A stretch of 64,000 nucleotides of DNA from Vreelandella profundi (GTDB taxonomy: Bacteria; Pseudomonadota; Gammaproteobacteria; Pseudomonadales; Halomonadaceae): NCBI RefSeq assembly GCF_019722725.1, contig NZ_CP077941.1:1860001-1924000 (forward strand), read 5' to 3'. Positions 55,797 through 64,000 of this stretch are shown here, in pieces. Both the position numbers and the translations under genes were made by a program. Numbering within the stretch: position 1 is the stretch's first letter; every line of letters begins with the position of its first letter. Under the pieces are notes generated by a model, which saw nothing but the letters and a program-made list of their open reading frames with translations, made no database searches and was not told where the DNA came from.

Positions 55797-57449
55797 TCAG
55801 CGTGATGGGATGCGCTCCGGGAACTGGCGGTCTTCTGGCATCGGCGGAAAGTACTGAAAGACCCAGGTCTCGCTGATGGTCTCACCCTCGGCGCTCAGCG
55901 TCAGGCGCATGTCGAGCGGGTCGATAGCGTCGCTGGTGGGATACCAATCGAACTGAATACGAAAGCCCTCGAAGTCATCTACCCAAAAAATCTGGATATT
56001 CTTGACCTCGCCGTCGGGCACGTCGAGGTGGGTCTGAAGCCCGATCTCGTTGTCGTGAAAGTGCTTAACGCGACCACCGACGTAATCGATCGCGATACGC
56101 TGCGCCCAGACTTCCGGGAAGTGCTCGCCTGGCGCCCAGCCTTCTGGGAAACCACCAATACCGGTAAACGTTTTACGGACTCGCGCCAGGTCGCTCTGCA
56201 CCGGCGGGAACGCGCTCCAGTGAAGTTTGTAGGCGTAGTGCAGTGCCTGCCCCGCCTCGACCGCTGCTTCCGGCTTCCAGAAGGCCACGATATTATCCAT
56301 GGTCTCACCCGAGGTGGGAATCTCAAGCATCTGAATTTCACCCCGTCCCCAGTCGCCCAGAGGCTCGACCCAAAGACTGGGACGGTTGTGGTAGTTGCCC
56401 ACGATATCTTCGTAGCTGTCGAACTCGTGATCGGTCTGCAGCAGACCAAAGCCCTTTGGGCTGTGATCGCTAAACGAGTTGAACTGCAAGCGTGGCGGAT
56501 TATTCAGGGGCCGGCAGATCCACTCGCCGTTGCCGCGCCAGATCGAGAGCCTGTCGGAGTCGTGAATCTGCGGGTGGAAGGTCAGGCACATGTCGCGCTG
56601 CTGGGTGCCGCAGCTGAACATGCTGGTCATCGGCGACAGCCCGAGCTGGGCAATCGATTCCCGCGGGTAGAGGTGCTTGTCGATCTCCATCACCACTCGG
56701 GCATCTTCACAGTGGATAATGAAGCGGTAGGCGCCAGCCAAGCTCGGCGAGTCAAGCAGCGCATGGGCCACGAAGGTCGTGGCGCCGACTTCCGGCGTTT
56801 CGAACCAGAAGCGAGTAAACGCCGGAAACTGCTCATTGGCTTTATCGGTGTAGGTATTGACGGCAATACCGCGGGCGGAGATGCCGTACTGATAGGTGTC
56901 ATCGACCGCGCGGAAGTAGCTGGCGCCGAGAAAAGAAACGATATCGCGCTCGGTCAGCGAAGGTTCCTTGAACACCCGAAAGCCGGCAAAGCCCAGCTCA
57001 CTCTGCCCTTCGAGCTGCGAGACATCGACGTGAGCGCCCGAATAGTTGAACAAGTTGGGACGAAAGTGAATCTCTTTTGCCTGGCTGGTCTCCGGGTCCA
57101 CCGAATACATCCGCACCGGCTGGTTGAATGCCATCCCCACGTGAAAGAACTGTACATCAAGCGGGCCATTCAGTTGATTCCAGAGAGAGTGATTGGGATC
57201 ATAGCCGATTTCGTTATACCGCTGCGGCGTGAGATTGCTCAGCGTCGGCGGCAACTGCTGAACAGTGCTTTGATAGGGTTTGGCGGCGAGGTTGCGGGCA
57301 TAATCCTGAAGCCAGTCGAAACTGAAGGCTTGGGAGTCGCCATCCGCGATACGACTAGAGGCGCTGGCCGCGGCGAACAGAGAAGCCGATGGCAAGCCAT
57401 ACCAAGCCGCTAGCGCCACCGCGCTCTTGAGCACACTTCTACGATCCAT
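55797..57449 (-). CDS. opgD: Periplasmic glucans biosynthesis protein OpgD/MdoD
   Basis: A 550-aa protein of the OpgG/OpgD family, which shape osmoregulated periplasmic beta-glucans. A twin-arginine signal ([17 protein letters not shown]) favours OpgD (Tat-exported, 551 aa in E. coli) over OpgG (Sec). The family motifs [15 protein letters not shown] and [23 protein letters not shown] are present. The ATG at 57449 has AAAGGA upstream. By eye it has more G/C at third codon positions than its neighbours and it breaks the fimV-truA linkage, so recent acquisition is likely. No opgH is nearby. Confidence 0.9.
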   Translation of the reverse strand: MDRRSVLKSAVALAAWYGLPSASLFAAASASSRIADGDSQAFSFDWLQDYARNLAAKPYQSTVQQLPPTLSNLTPQRYNEIGYDPNHSLWNQLNGPLDVQFFHVGMAFNQPVRMYSVDPETSQAKEIHFRPNLFNYSGAHVDVSQLEGQSELGFAGFRVFKEPSLTERDIVSFLGASYFRAVDDTYQYGISARGIAVNTYTDKANEQFPAFTRFWFETPEVGATTFVAHALLDSPSLAGAYRFIIHCEDARVVMEIDKHLYPRESIAQLGLSPMTSMFSCGTQQRDMCLTFHPQIHDSDRLSIWRGNGEWICRPLNNPPRLQFNSFSDHSPKGFGLLQTDHEFDSYEDIVGNYHNRPSLWVEPLGDWGRGEIQMLEIPTSGETMDNIVAFWKPEAAVEAGQALHYAYKLHWSAFPPVQSDLARVRKTFTGIGGFPEGWAPGEHFPEVWAQRIAIDYVGGRVKHFHDNEIGLQTHLDVPDGEVKNIQIFWVDDFEGFRIQFDWYPTSDAIDPLDMRLTLSAEGETISETWVFQYFPPMPEDRQFPERIPSR

Positions 57450-57585
57450 GAACACCTATCCTTTGTATGTAGACAGTCAATTCGCAGCATCTCCGATCCG
57501 AGACCTCGTCAGCTGCATGCAAGATGCGAATTTCAGACGCCGTATTCCGGCGGCAGTTCCCTACATCAAGCCTTGAGCGCCCTCG

Positions 57586-58953
57586 TCATCGGTTATCGAC
57601 CGGCTTGAATGCCACTTCCTCAATTTCCCACGGCGCATCGATTGAGCTAGGGACGCGATTAGCGCCAGTTTCACGCTGCGTAGCAAACTGTTCGTTAGGC
57701 TGATGATAATCAACCAGCCAGTGATCGGGGTTTTCTCCCTTTTCACGCTCTCCTAATGGGTGTCTACTGTGATCATCATCGACCTTCTGCTGCGAGGCAG
57801 GCACGCCTGCCGTACTATCCGGCCCGGGCGTTAACGTGGGTGAGAAAGAGGGCTTTATCACGGCCTCCGCCATCGCTGCGTCGTCCCAGGTCTCATCTTG
57901 ATGCTTACGCCGCCAGATCAATAACACAACCAGTAGAACGATGGCCGTTAGCCCAAGCGGCCACTGGTAATCCGCGATGAAAGTGTTCGCACTCTGACCC
58001 TCGCTCGTACTGGCAGCAGGCCGCGTGGGCGGTTGCTCTGCAGCAACCGCTTGGCTAACTAGCGACTCGCTGAGCGCCTCGGCCAGCGAGGCAATATCAC
58101 TGCGCAGCTCACTTAGCTCGGTGCGCATTAGATCGCGCTCGTCACGCATCTGTTGAAGCGCTGCCTGGTTTGAGTGCAGCTGCTCAGCTAGGGCGGCAGG
58201 TAGCAAAGCTTCAGGCGGCTCTAAGCTCTCTTCAATCACCGCGAGCCGGTCTGCTGCGAAATCATCGGCGTTATCAGCACTATGGGGAAGATCAAGCTCA
58301 CTCGCTGGCATAGCTTGCGTAGGCGCTGCTGGAACCTCTGGCATAGCCAAACCTGAGTGCGCCAGTACACGCTCTGCATTCGGCACGCGTAGCGTTTGGC
58401 CTGCTCGCATCTCGTTAGCATTACCTGATGGAAAAACATCAGGATTAACGTCAACAAGCGCCGCCATCATCTGCTGAACGCTAGCAGCGGCGGGCTTAGT
58501 TCGCTCGGCAACGCTCCATAGCGTGTCGCCGCGATTGATATAAGCGTGCGGTTGGCCATCGTAATCTTGCGGATCAAAGAGCAAGGTGACATCGCGGGTC
58601 TTAGACCCCTTGGGATACTCCAAGGTGAGCAGCAGCTCAAGCCAAGGCTCCTCCATGGCCTGCGGCGAACTTAAATACACCTCGCGGCGGCCCTGCCGTT
58701 CCTGAACCCGAGCACTCACGCTAGCGGCTGGCGGCATCCACTCAAGCCCTGCGGCAGCGAATTCGGCCTGATTGGCAATCCTAATATTGATATTTTCCAG
58801 CGGGTAATCACTGCTTCCAAGCAGGGGCATAGAAGCTGTTAGCGGCTCATTTAAATAAGAACTGACGTTCGCGTACCCCAGCTCAACGGCAATGGCGAGA
58901 GGGCTCACCAAATTTAGTGAGGCACACACAGCCCATGCGCATATTTTTTTCAT
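57586..58953 (-). CDS. fimV: FimV/HubP-like polar protein, short
   Basis: A 455-aa protein with a signal peptide (residues 1-22), the conserved FimV periplasmic N-terminal domain (VELGYANVSSYLNEPLTA), a LysM peptidoglycan-binding motif (YINRGDTLWSVAERT, residues about 135-200), a Glu-rich coiled coil (about 240-290), one membrane helix (PLGLTAIVLLVVLLIW) and a cytoplasmic tail of about 120 residues. FimV organises the cell pole and type IV pili. Pseudomonas FimV has about 920 residues with cytoplasmic repeats, which are missing here. It may be shorter by nature in this group or altered by the opgD insertion. Confidence 0.87.
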   Translation of the reverse strand: MKKICAWAVCASLNLVSPLAIAVELGYANVSSYLNEPLTASMPLLGSSDYPLENINIRIANQAEFAAAGLEWMPPAASVSARVQERQGRREVYLSSPQAMEEPWLELLLTLEYPKGSKTRDVTLLFDPQDYDGQPHAYINRGDTLWSVAERTKPAAASVQQMMAALVDVNPDVFPSGNANEMRAGQTLRVPNAERVLAHSGLAMPEVPAAPTQAMPASELDLPHSADNADDFAADRLAVIEESLEPPEALLPAALAEQLHSNQAALQQMRDERDLMRTELSELRSDIASLAEALSESLVSQAVAAEQPPTRPAASTSEGQSANTFIADYQWPLGLTAIVLLVVLLIWRRKHQDETWDDAAMAEAVIKPSFSPTLTPGPDSTAGVPASQQKVDDDHSRHPLGEREKGENPDHWLVDYHQPNEQFATQRETGANRVPSSIDAPWEIEEVAFKPVDNR

Positions 58954-59070
58954 AAAGCTCCCTAGCGTATTGCTTTATTATTCCCACCGGCTAAACCAAA
59001 TAGTGTTACTTCCCTCCCTATAACTTAACTAAATATTGGCTTATTTCCTATTCATGCGCGTTGTTGACAC

Positions 59071-59104
59071 AAAAAAACGGGAAGCTGCGAACAGCTTCCC
59101 GTTT
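59071..59104 (-). terminator. Terminator between asd and fimV
   Basis: On the minus strand AAACGGGAAGCTG-N4-CAGCTTCCCGTTT is a 13-bp stem followed by a seven-T run, ending asd transcription before fimV. Confidence 0.92.
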
Positions 59105-59128
59105 AGATCGATGTACAACCGCAACCAA

Positions 59129-60241
59129 TTACTGCTCGCGTAAAATCTTCAGCATGCGCTTAAGCGGCTCAGCGGCGCCCCAAAGCAGTTGATCGCCAAC
59201 GCTGAACGCTGAAAGATACTCACCGCCCATTTGTAGCTTACGCAGACGCCCTACCGGCACTTGCAGCGTACCCGTTGCGGCAGCAGGCGTTAGCCCAGCA
59301 ATGGTGGCGTCTTTATCATTAGGAATCAATTTAACCCATTCGTTGTGCTTAGCGATGCGGTCTTCAATCTCATCGAGCGGCACGTCGTGCTTCAGCTTAA
59401 TCGTGAACGCCTGGCTATGAGAGCGCATCGCGCCAATACGCACGCACAGACCGTCAATGGGAATCGGATTGTTGTCGAGGCCCAAGATTTTGTTGGTCTC
59501 AACGCTACCCTTCCACTCCTCACGACTCTGGCCGTTATCCAACTTAGTGTCGATCCACGGCAACAGGCTGCCTGCAAGCGGTGCACCAAAGTTATCAGTC
59601 GGGAAGCTACCGCTGCGCATCGCCGCCGTTACTTTACGATCGATCTCTAAAATCGCACTAGAGGTATCCTTCAGTTCATCGCCAACGCTTGCGTGGAGCT
59701 GCCCCATTTGATTGAGCAACTCACGCATATGCTTAGCACCTGAGCCTGACGCGGCTTGGTACGTCATGGACGTCATCCACTCAACCATGTCGGCTTCAAA
59801 CAAACCGCCCAGCCCCATGAGCATGAGGCTGACGGTGCAGTTACCGCCAACAAAGGTTTTAGCCCCTTTGGCGAGCTGGTCATCGATTACCTTGCGGTTA
59901 ACCGGGTCCAGTACGATCGTCGCTTCGTCTTCCATACGCAGCGTGCTAGCGGCATCAATCCAGTAACCTTTCCAGCCAGCGCTACGCAGATCTTTATAGA
60001 CAGGCTTGGTGTAGTCACCACCCTGGCACGTCACAATGACATCCAGCGCTTTGAGCGCCTCAATATCAAAGGCATCTTTCAGCGAAGGCACCTCTACACC
60101 GATGTCGGGGCCGGGCTGGCCAACTTGGGAAGTGGTAAAGAAAACCGGCTCTATGCCGTTGAAATCACCATCTTCTTGCATGCGTTGCATCAGCACCGAG
60201 CCAACCATGCCGCGCCATCCCACGAAACCGACTTTCAACAT
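59129..60241 (-). CDS. asd: Aspartate-semialdehyde dehydrogenase
   Basis: A 370-aa NADPH-dependent enzyme making aspartate semialdehyde for Lys, Met, Thr and diaminopimelate. The Rossmann motif [13 protein letters not shown] is at the N terminus; the catalytic Cys135 is in [27 protein letters not shown] and [12 protein letters not shown] are typical of the Gram-negative type. It lies between leuB and fimV as in Pseudomonas. Confidence 0.97.
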   Translation of the reverse strand: MLKVGFVGWRGMVGSVLMQRMQEDGDFNGIEPVFFTTSQVGQPGPDIGVEVPSLKDAFDIEALKALDVIVTCQGGDYTKPVYKDLRSAGWKGYWIDAASTLRMEDEATIVLDPVNRKVIDDQLAKGAKTFVGGNCTVSLMLMGLGGLFEADMVEWMTSMTYQAASGSGAKHMRELLNQMGQLHASVGDELKDTSSAILEIDRKVTAAMRSGSFPTDNFGAPLAGSLLPWIDTKLDNGQSREEWKGSVETNKILGLDNNPIPIDGLCVRIGAMRSHSQAFTIKLKHDVPLDEIEDRIAKHNEWVKLIPNDKDATIAGLTPAAATGTLQVPVGRLRKLQMGGEYLSAFSVGDQLLWGAAEPLKRMLKILREQ

Positions 60242-60360
60242 ATGAAGTCCTCCTGCAAAGAATGAGTCCTTGCATTATACACAAATCGTTAGGGTAATTT
60301 TGGAACCAGCAGAGAGGTTAAGGGCTGCTCCTTGGCGAAGCATCCCTTATTGGTCGTCAA

Positions 60361-61440
60361 TTACTGCTTGGCAAACGCAGCGAGCACCGCATCGCCCATT
60401 GCATCGGTGCCAATGGTTTGCATGCCGTCAGAAGCAATATCCGCCGTGCGTAAGCCATCATCCAGCACGCTGCCTACGGCGGCCTCTATGCGCTCTGCCA
60501 TCGCGGTCTCATCGAGCGAGTAACGCAGCATCATGGCAACCGAAAGCATCATCGCCAGCGGATTAGCAATATTCTGCCCAGCGATATCCGGCGCGCTGCC
60601 GTGGCAAGGCTCAAACATGCCCTGCCCGCGCTCATTTAACGACGCCGAAGGCAGCATGCCTATAGAGCCGGTCAGCATCGCCGCGGCGTCAGAAAGAATA
60701 TCGCCAAACATATTGCCGGTCACCACCACGTCAAACTGCTTAGGCGCGCGGACCAGCTGCATGGCTGCGTTGTCTACGTACATATGCGAAAGCTCAACGT
60801 CCGGATACTCCGGCGCCAGGCGCTCCATCACTTCGCGCCATAGAATAGTCACTTCTAGCACATTGGCTTTATCCACCGAGCAGAGCTTCTTGCCACGCTT
60901 TTGGGCCATTTCAAACGCCACGCGTCCGATACGCTCAATCTCGCTTTCAGAATAAATATAGGTATTAAAGCCCACGCGCTCGCCGTTGCGCACTTCAATG
61001 CCACGAGGCTGGCCAAAGTAAATACCGCCGGTGAGCTCGCGCACAATCATAATATCGAGCCCAGCGACTAGCTCAGGCTTCAGGCTTGAAGCGCTGGCTA
61101 GCTGCGGATAGAGCATGGCCGGGCGCAGGTTGCCGAACAAACCAAGATTTTTACGCAGCCCCAGTAAGCCTTTTTCAGGGCGCTTAGAGAGATCTTCAAT
61201 TTTATCCCACTTAGGGCCACCCACTGCGGCTAGTAGAATAGCGCTAGCCGCTTTGGCTTTAGCCAGCGTTTCCGCGGGCAGCGGGTCGCCGTGAACGTCG
61301 TAGGCAGAACCGCCCACTAAGGCCTCTTCTACTTCAATATCCAAACCCGCTTCTTGGCACGCCTTTAACAGGCGGGCTGCCTGGGCAGCAATCTCGGGAC
61401 CAATACCATCTCCCGGCAACAATAAGACCTTGTGTGTCAT
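60361..61440 (-). CDS. leuB: 3-isopropylmalate dehydrogenase
   Basis: A 359-aa NAD-dependent oxidative decarboxylase of leucine synthesis. It has [40 protein letters not shown], and [20 protein letters not shown] with the metal-binding Asp residues. It is standard length. It follows leuD by 37 bp, giving a leuC-leuD-leuB order. Confidence 0.97.
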   Translation of the reverse strand: MTHKVLLLPGDGIGPEIAAQAARLLKACQEAGLDIEVEEALVGGSAYDVHGDPLPAETLAKAKAASAILLAAVGGPKWDKIEDLSKRPEKGLLGLRKNLGLFGNLRPAMLYPQLASASSLKPELVAGLDIMIVRELTGGIYFGQPRGIEVRNGERVGFNTYIYSESEIERIGRVAFEMAQKRGKKLCSVDKANVLEVTILWREVMERLAPEYPDVELSHMYVDNAAMQLVRAPKQFDVVVTGNMFGDILSDAAAMLTGSIGMLPSASLNERGQGMFEPCHGSAPDIAGQNIANPLAMMLSVAMMLRYSLDETAMAERIEAAVGSVLDDGLRTADIASDGMQTIGTDAMGDAVLAAFAKQ

Positions 61441-61477
61441 GCAGATTCCTTAACAATCAAATCGATAAACGTCAGGC

Positions 61478-62125
61478 TTAGGCGGTATCACGGAATAACC
61501 AGGGCCGCGCAGTCCTATGTTTTTGCTCAAAGGCGCGAATAGCGCCTTCATCTTTCAGCGTTAGGCCAATATCGTCCAAGCCTTCCAGCAGGCAGTGTTT
61601 GCGGAAATCATCCACTTCAAACGCCAGAACCTCGCCGCTGGGCGTAACGACACGCTGGTTTTCTAAATCTACATCCAACTGGTAGCCCTCATTGGCGTCC
61701 AGCTCGGCGAACAGACGATCCACCACATCTTCTGGAAAAGTAATCAACAAAATGCCGTTCTTGAACGAGTTGTTATAAAAGATATCGGCAAAGCTAGGCG
61801 CAATAACCACTTTAAAACCGAAATCTTCCAGTGCCCAAGGCGCATGCTCGCGCGAACTGCCGCAGCCGAAATTGCGCCGTGCCAGCAGCACTTCAGCGCC
61901 TTTAAAGCGAGATTGATTCAGCACGAAATCAGGATTCAGCGGGCGCTGCGAACAGTCTTGACCAGGCTGGCCCTCGTCTAAATAACGCAATTCATCAAAG
62001 AGGTTAACGCCAAAGCCGGTGCGCTTTATCGACTTCAAAAACTGCTTTGGAATAATCAAATCGGTATCGACGTTGGCGCGATCAAGCGGCGCGACCAGGC
62101 CTTCAAAACGGGTAAACTTTTTCAT
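61478..62125 (-). CDS. leuD: 3-isopropylmalate dehydratase small subunit
   Basis: A 215-aa swivelling domain that completes the LeuCD isomerase active site. It has [32 protein letters not shown], and [18 protein letters not shown]. It starts 3 bp after leuC and is probably translationally coupled to it. Confidence 0.97.
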   Translation of the reverse strand: MKKFTRFEGLVAPLDRANVDTDLIIPKQFLKSIKRTGFGVNLFDELRYLDEGQPGQDCSQRPLNPDFVLNQSRFKGAEVLLARRNFGCGSSREHAPWALEDFGFKVVIAPSFADIFYNNSFKNGILLITFPEDVVDRLFAELDANEGYQLDVDLENQRVVTPSGEVLAFEVDDFRKHCLLEGLDDIGLTLKDEGAIRAFEQKHRTARPWLFRDTA

Positions 62126-62128
62126 GGC

Positions 62129-63580
62129 TTAGGCCTCCTGAGCGTGAGTGGCGTCATTGGCTGGCAAGGTGCGCACGTCAACAAAATGACCGGCGATCGC
62201 CGCTGCAGCAGCCATAGCGGGGCTGACCAAGTGAGTGCGGCCACCGTAGCCCTGGCGGCCTTCAAAGTTGCGGTTAGACGTTGAGGCACAGTGCTCACCG
62301 GCACCCAACTTATCCGCATTCATGGCCAAACACATAGAGCAGCCCGGTTCGCGCCACTCAAAACCTGCTTCAATAAAGATTTTATCTAAGCCTTCGGCTT
62401 CTGCCTGACGCTTCACCAAACCCGAGCCCGGCACGACCATAGCAAGCTTAATCGAGCTAGCCACTTTTTTGCCCTGGGCAACCTTGGCGGCCTCACGCAG
62501 ATCTTCAATGCGCGAGTTAGTGCAGGAACCAATAAAGATTTTATCAAGCTTGATATCGGTGATTTTCTGGTTAGCGTGCAGCCCCATGTATTCGAGCGCG
62601 CGGGTATGGCTGCGCTGTACGGTTTCATCTTGCGCGGCGAATGGGTCAGGCACCTGGCCAGAGATACCGGTGACCATTTCAGGGCTGGTGCCCCAGCTCA
62701 CCTGCGGCTCAATGTCTTCAGCGTTAAGAACAACCACCTTATCGAACGACGCATCCGCATCCGAAACTAATTGGCGCCAGTCTGTCACCGCCGCTTCCCA
62801 CTGTTCGGCGGTGGGCGCAAAGGGGCGCTTGCCAAGGTAGTCAATTGTGGTGTCGTCTACCGCAATCAAACCCACCCGCGCGCCGGCTTCAATCGCCATA
62901 TTACACACGGTCATGCGGCCTTCCATAGAAAGCGATGCAATCGCACTGCCGGCAAATTCAATGGCATAGCCTGTGCCGCCTGCGGTGCCTATTGTGCCAA
63001 TAATCGCTAGCACCACGTCTTTAGCAGTCACGCCTAGACCCAGTTCGCCGTCAACGCGAACCTGCATATTTTTCATTTTTTGCGCCAGCAGGCACTGAGT
63101 CGCCAACACATGCTCAACTTCCGAGGTGCCAATACCGTGAGCAAGGGCGCCAAAGGCACCATGGGTGGCAGTATGGGAGTCGCCGCACACCACGGTCATG
63201 CCCGGCAGTGTTGCGCCCTGCTCAGGGCCGACTACGTGAACGATGCCTTGGCGCGGGTCATTAATTTTGAATTCTTCAATGCCGTACTCAACGCAGTTAT
63301 CGTCCAGTGTTTGCACCTGAATCAGCGACACCGGGTCTTTGATACCGCTATTGCCCTCGGCACGTTCTTTCACCGTGGTTGGCACGTTGTGATCGGGCGT
63401 GGCTAAGTTGGCATCCAAACGCCATGGCTTGCGATTAGCTAAGCGCAGGCCTTCAAACGCCTGGGGCGAGGTCACTTCGTGAAGCAACTGGCGATCAATA
63501 TAAATCAACGCGGTACCGTCATCGCGCTGTTTGACTAAATGCTGGTTCCAGAGTTTGTCGTAAAGCGTTTGACCTGACAT
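62129..63580 (-). CDS. leuC: 3-isopropylmalate dehydratase large subunit
   Basis: A 483-aa aconitase-family subunit with a 4Fe-4S cluster. It has [33 protein letters not shown] and [13 protein letters not shown], which supply the three cluster Cys residues. It is the first gene of leuCDB. A LysR gene is divergent across 155 bp, an arrangement often seen when the regulator controls the neighbouring operon. Confidence 0.97.
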   Translation of the reverse strand: MSGQTLYDKLWNQHLVKQRDDGTALIYIDRQLLHEVTSPQAFEGLRLANRKPWRLDANLATPDHNVPTTVKERAEGNSGIKDPVSLIQVQTLDDNCVEYGIEEFKINDPRQGIVHVVGPEQGATLPGMTVVCGDSHTATHGAFGALAHGIGTSEVEHVLATQCLLAQKMKNMQVRVDGELGLGVTAKDVVLAIIGTIGTAGGTGYAIEFAGSAIASLSMEGRMTVCNMAIEAGARVGLIAVDDTTIDYLGKRPFAPTAEQWEAAVTDWRQLVSDADASFDKVVVLNAEDIEPQVSWGTSPEMVTGISGQVPDPFAAQDETVQRSHTRALEYMGLHANQKITDIKLDKIFIGSCTNSRIEDLREAAKVAQGKKVASSIKLAMVVPGSGLVKRQAEAEGLDKIFIEAGFEWREPGCSMCLAMNADKLGAGEHCASTSNRNFEGRQGYGGRTHLVSPAMAAAAAIAGHFVDVRTLPANDATHAQEA

Positions 63581-63735
63581 GTGATTCTCCCGGGCGGCGC
63601 CCTTTTCTTGCTAGTTGGTCGTGCTAATGGGTCTTGCTGGCATCTCTGTGCCAGTGATGATTAGAGTGTTACGCGGGCTGCGCATAAAAGCAATTCATGT
63701 TATTCATAGTTTAGATTCCAAATAGGAATACCAAA

Positions 63736-64000
63736 ATGGATACTCAAAGCCTACAGGCTTTTCTGGCCGTGGCCGATACGCAAAGTTTCTCGCGCGCGGC
63801 CGAACAGCTCCACCTAACCCAGCCAGCCGTGAGCAAGCGCATTGCGACGCTTGAATCCCAGGTGGGCACGCGTTTATTCGATCGCATAGGACGACGCATT
63901 GCATTGACAGAGGCTGGCAGCGTGCTGCTACCTCAAGCCCGAAGCATTCTATTTACCGTAGAAGATAGCCGCCGTGCGCTAGCCAACCTTTCCGGCCAGG
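63736..64000 (+). CDS. LysR family regulator, cut by window end
   Basis: The first 88 codons of a LysR-type regulator are present; the gene runs past the end of the window. The helix-turn-helix is clear: LQAFLAVADTQSFSRAAEQL, then LTQPAVSKRIATLE and GTRLFDR. Being divergent from leuC, it may regulate the leucine operon, but this is inference; the ligand-binding domain is not visible. The shared 155-bp spacer (63581-63735) is AT-rich near this gene and should contain both promoters. Confidence 0.9.
   Translation, partial: MDTQSLQAFLAVADTQSFSRAAEQLHLTQPAVSKRIATLESQVGTRLFDRIGRRIALTEAGSVLLPQARSILFTVEDSRRALANLSGQ

Noticed and set aside
56028-57413. 461-residue open frame opposite opgD
   Set aside because: It lies antisense to a clear opgD gene, has no family motifs and is explained by the high G+C of that gene.

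Overview
The window is a continuous piece of a gammaproteobacterial chromosome, most likely from Halomonas or a close relative (Halomonadaceae/Vreelandella). The evidence is gene content and order: psrA-lexA-nagZ, and the long run leuC-leuD-leuB-asd-fimV-truA-trpF-trpB-trpA-accD-folC-dedD-cvpA-purF-metZ, follow the Pseudomonas/Oceanospirillales arrangement. A phasin gene points to polyhydroxyalkanoate storage, and G+C is in the mid-50s by eye. I see no phage, insertion sequence, rRNA operon or CRISPR array. One tRNA gene, tRNA-Val(GAC), is present.

Layout. 0.2-8 kb: a membrane glycerophosphodiesterase, gamma-glutamyltransferase, and the divergent pair ppsA/ppsR (PEP synthase and its regulatory kinase/phosphorylase). 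7.6-12.5 kb: a purine phosphoribosyltransferase, nagZ with a signal-less YkuD protein (probable peptidoglycan-recycling L,D-carboxypeptidase), psrA, lexA and purU. 12.7-16.4 kb: an RNase J-type nuclease and molybdopterin genes (moaE, a moaC-moaD fused frame, mobB). 16.4-21.5 kb: a nucleobase salvage block (uraA, upp, ung, gpt, apt, purine permease). 21.8-26.2 kb: riboflavin synthase, then metNIQ with a free-methionine-sulfoxide reductase, preceded by a probable terminated leader RNA. 26-36 kb: tRNA-Val, an EEP-family protein, fumC, phasin, hda-perM, purM-purN, dcd, a short Mrp and a membrane-anchored coiled-coil protein. 36.5-45.2 kb: cobA, a diguanylate cyclase, phhB with an aromatic aminotransferase, an NCS2-like permease, a MATE pump, a cytochrome b561-YceI pair and a small exported protein of unknown function. 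45.3-63.6 kb: the conserved metZ-to-leuC block on the minus strand, with a divergent LysR gene cut by the window end.

Two things stand out beyond routine annotation. First, short tandem arrays with a 12-, 15- or 16-bp period sit repeatedly at gene boundaries (49-108, 6667-6741, 9421-9452, 15711-15793, 43123-43154, 43861-43910, 46551-46582) and in a few coding ends. At two genes the repeat unit contains the stop codon. Second, opgD sits between fimV and truA and is followed by an orphan fragment encoding a second copy of the FimV C-terminal tail, so opgD appears to have been inserted by recombination at the fimV 3' end.

Most of the window is housekeeping metabolism: nucleotide salvage and synthesis, methionine uptake and repair, Trp/Leu/Asp-family biosynthesis, and cofactor synthesis. 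I did not find an obvious new defence or mobile system. The best candidates for something undescribed are the metNIQ leader RNA, the repeat arrays, the moaC-moaD frame with a possible internal start, and the small exported protein with stacked palindromes in its promoter.
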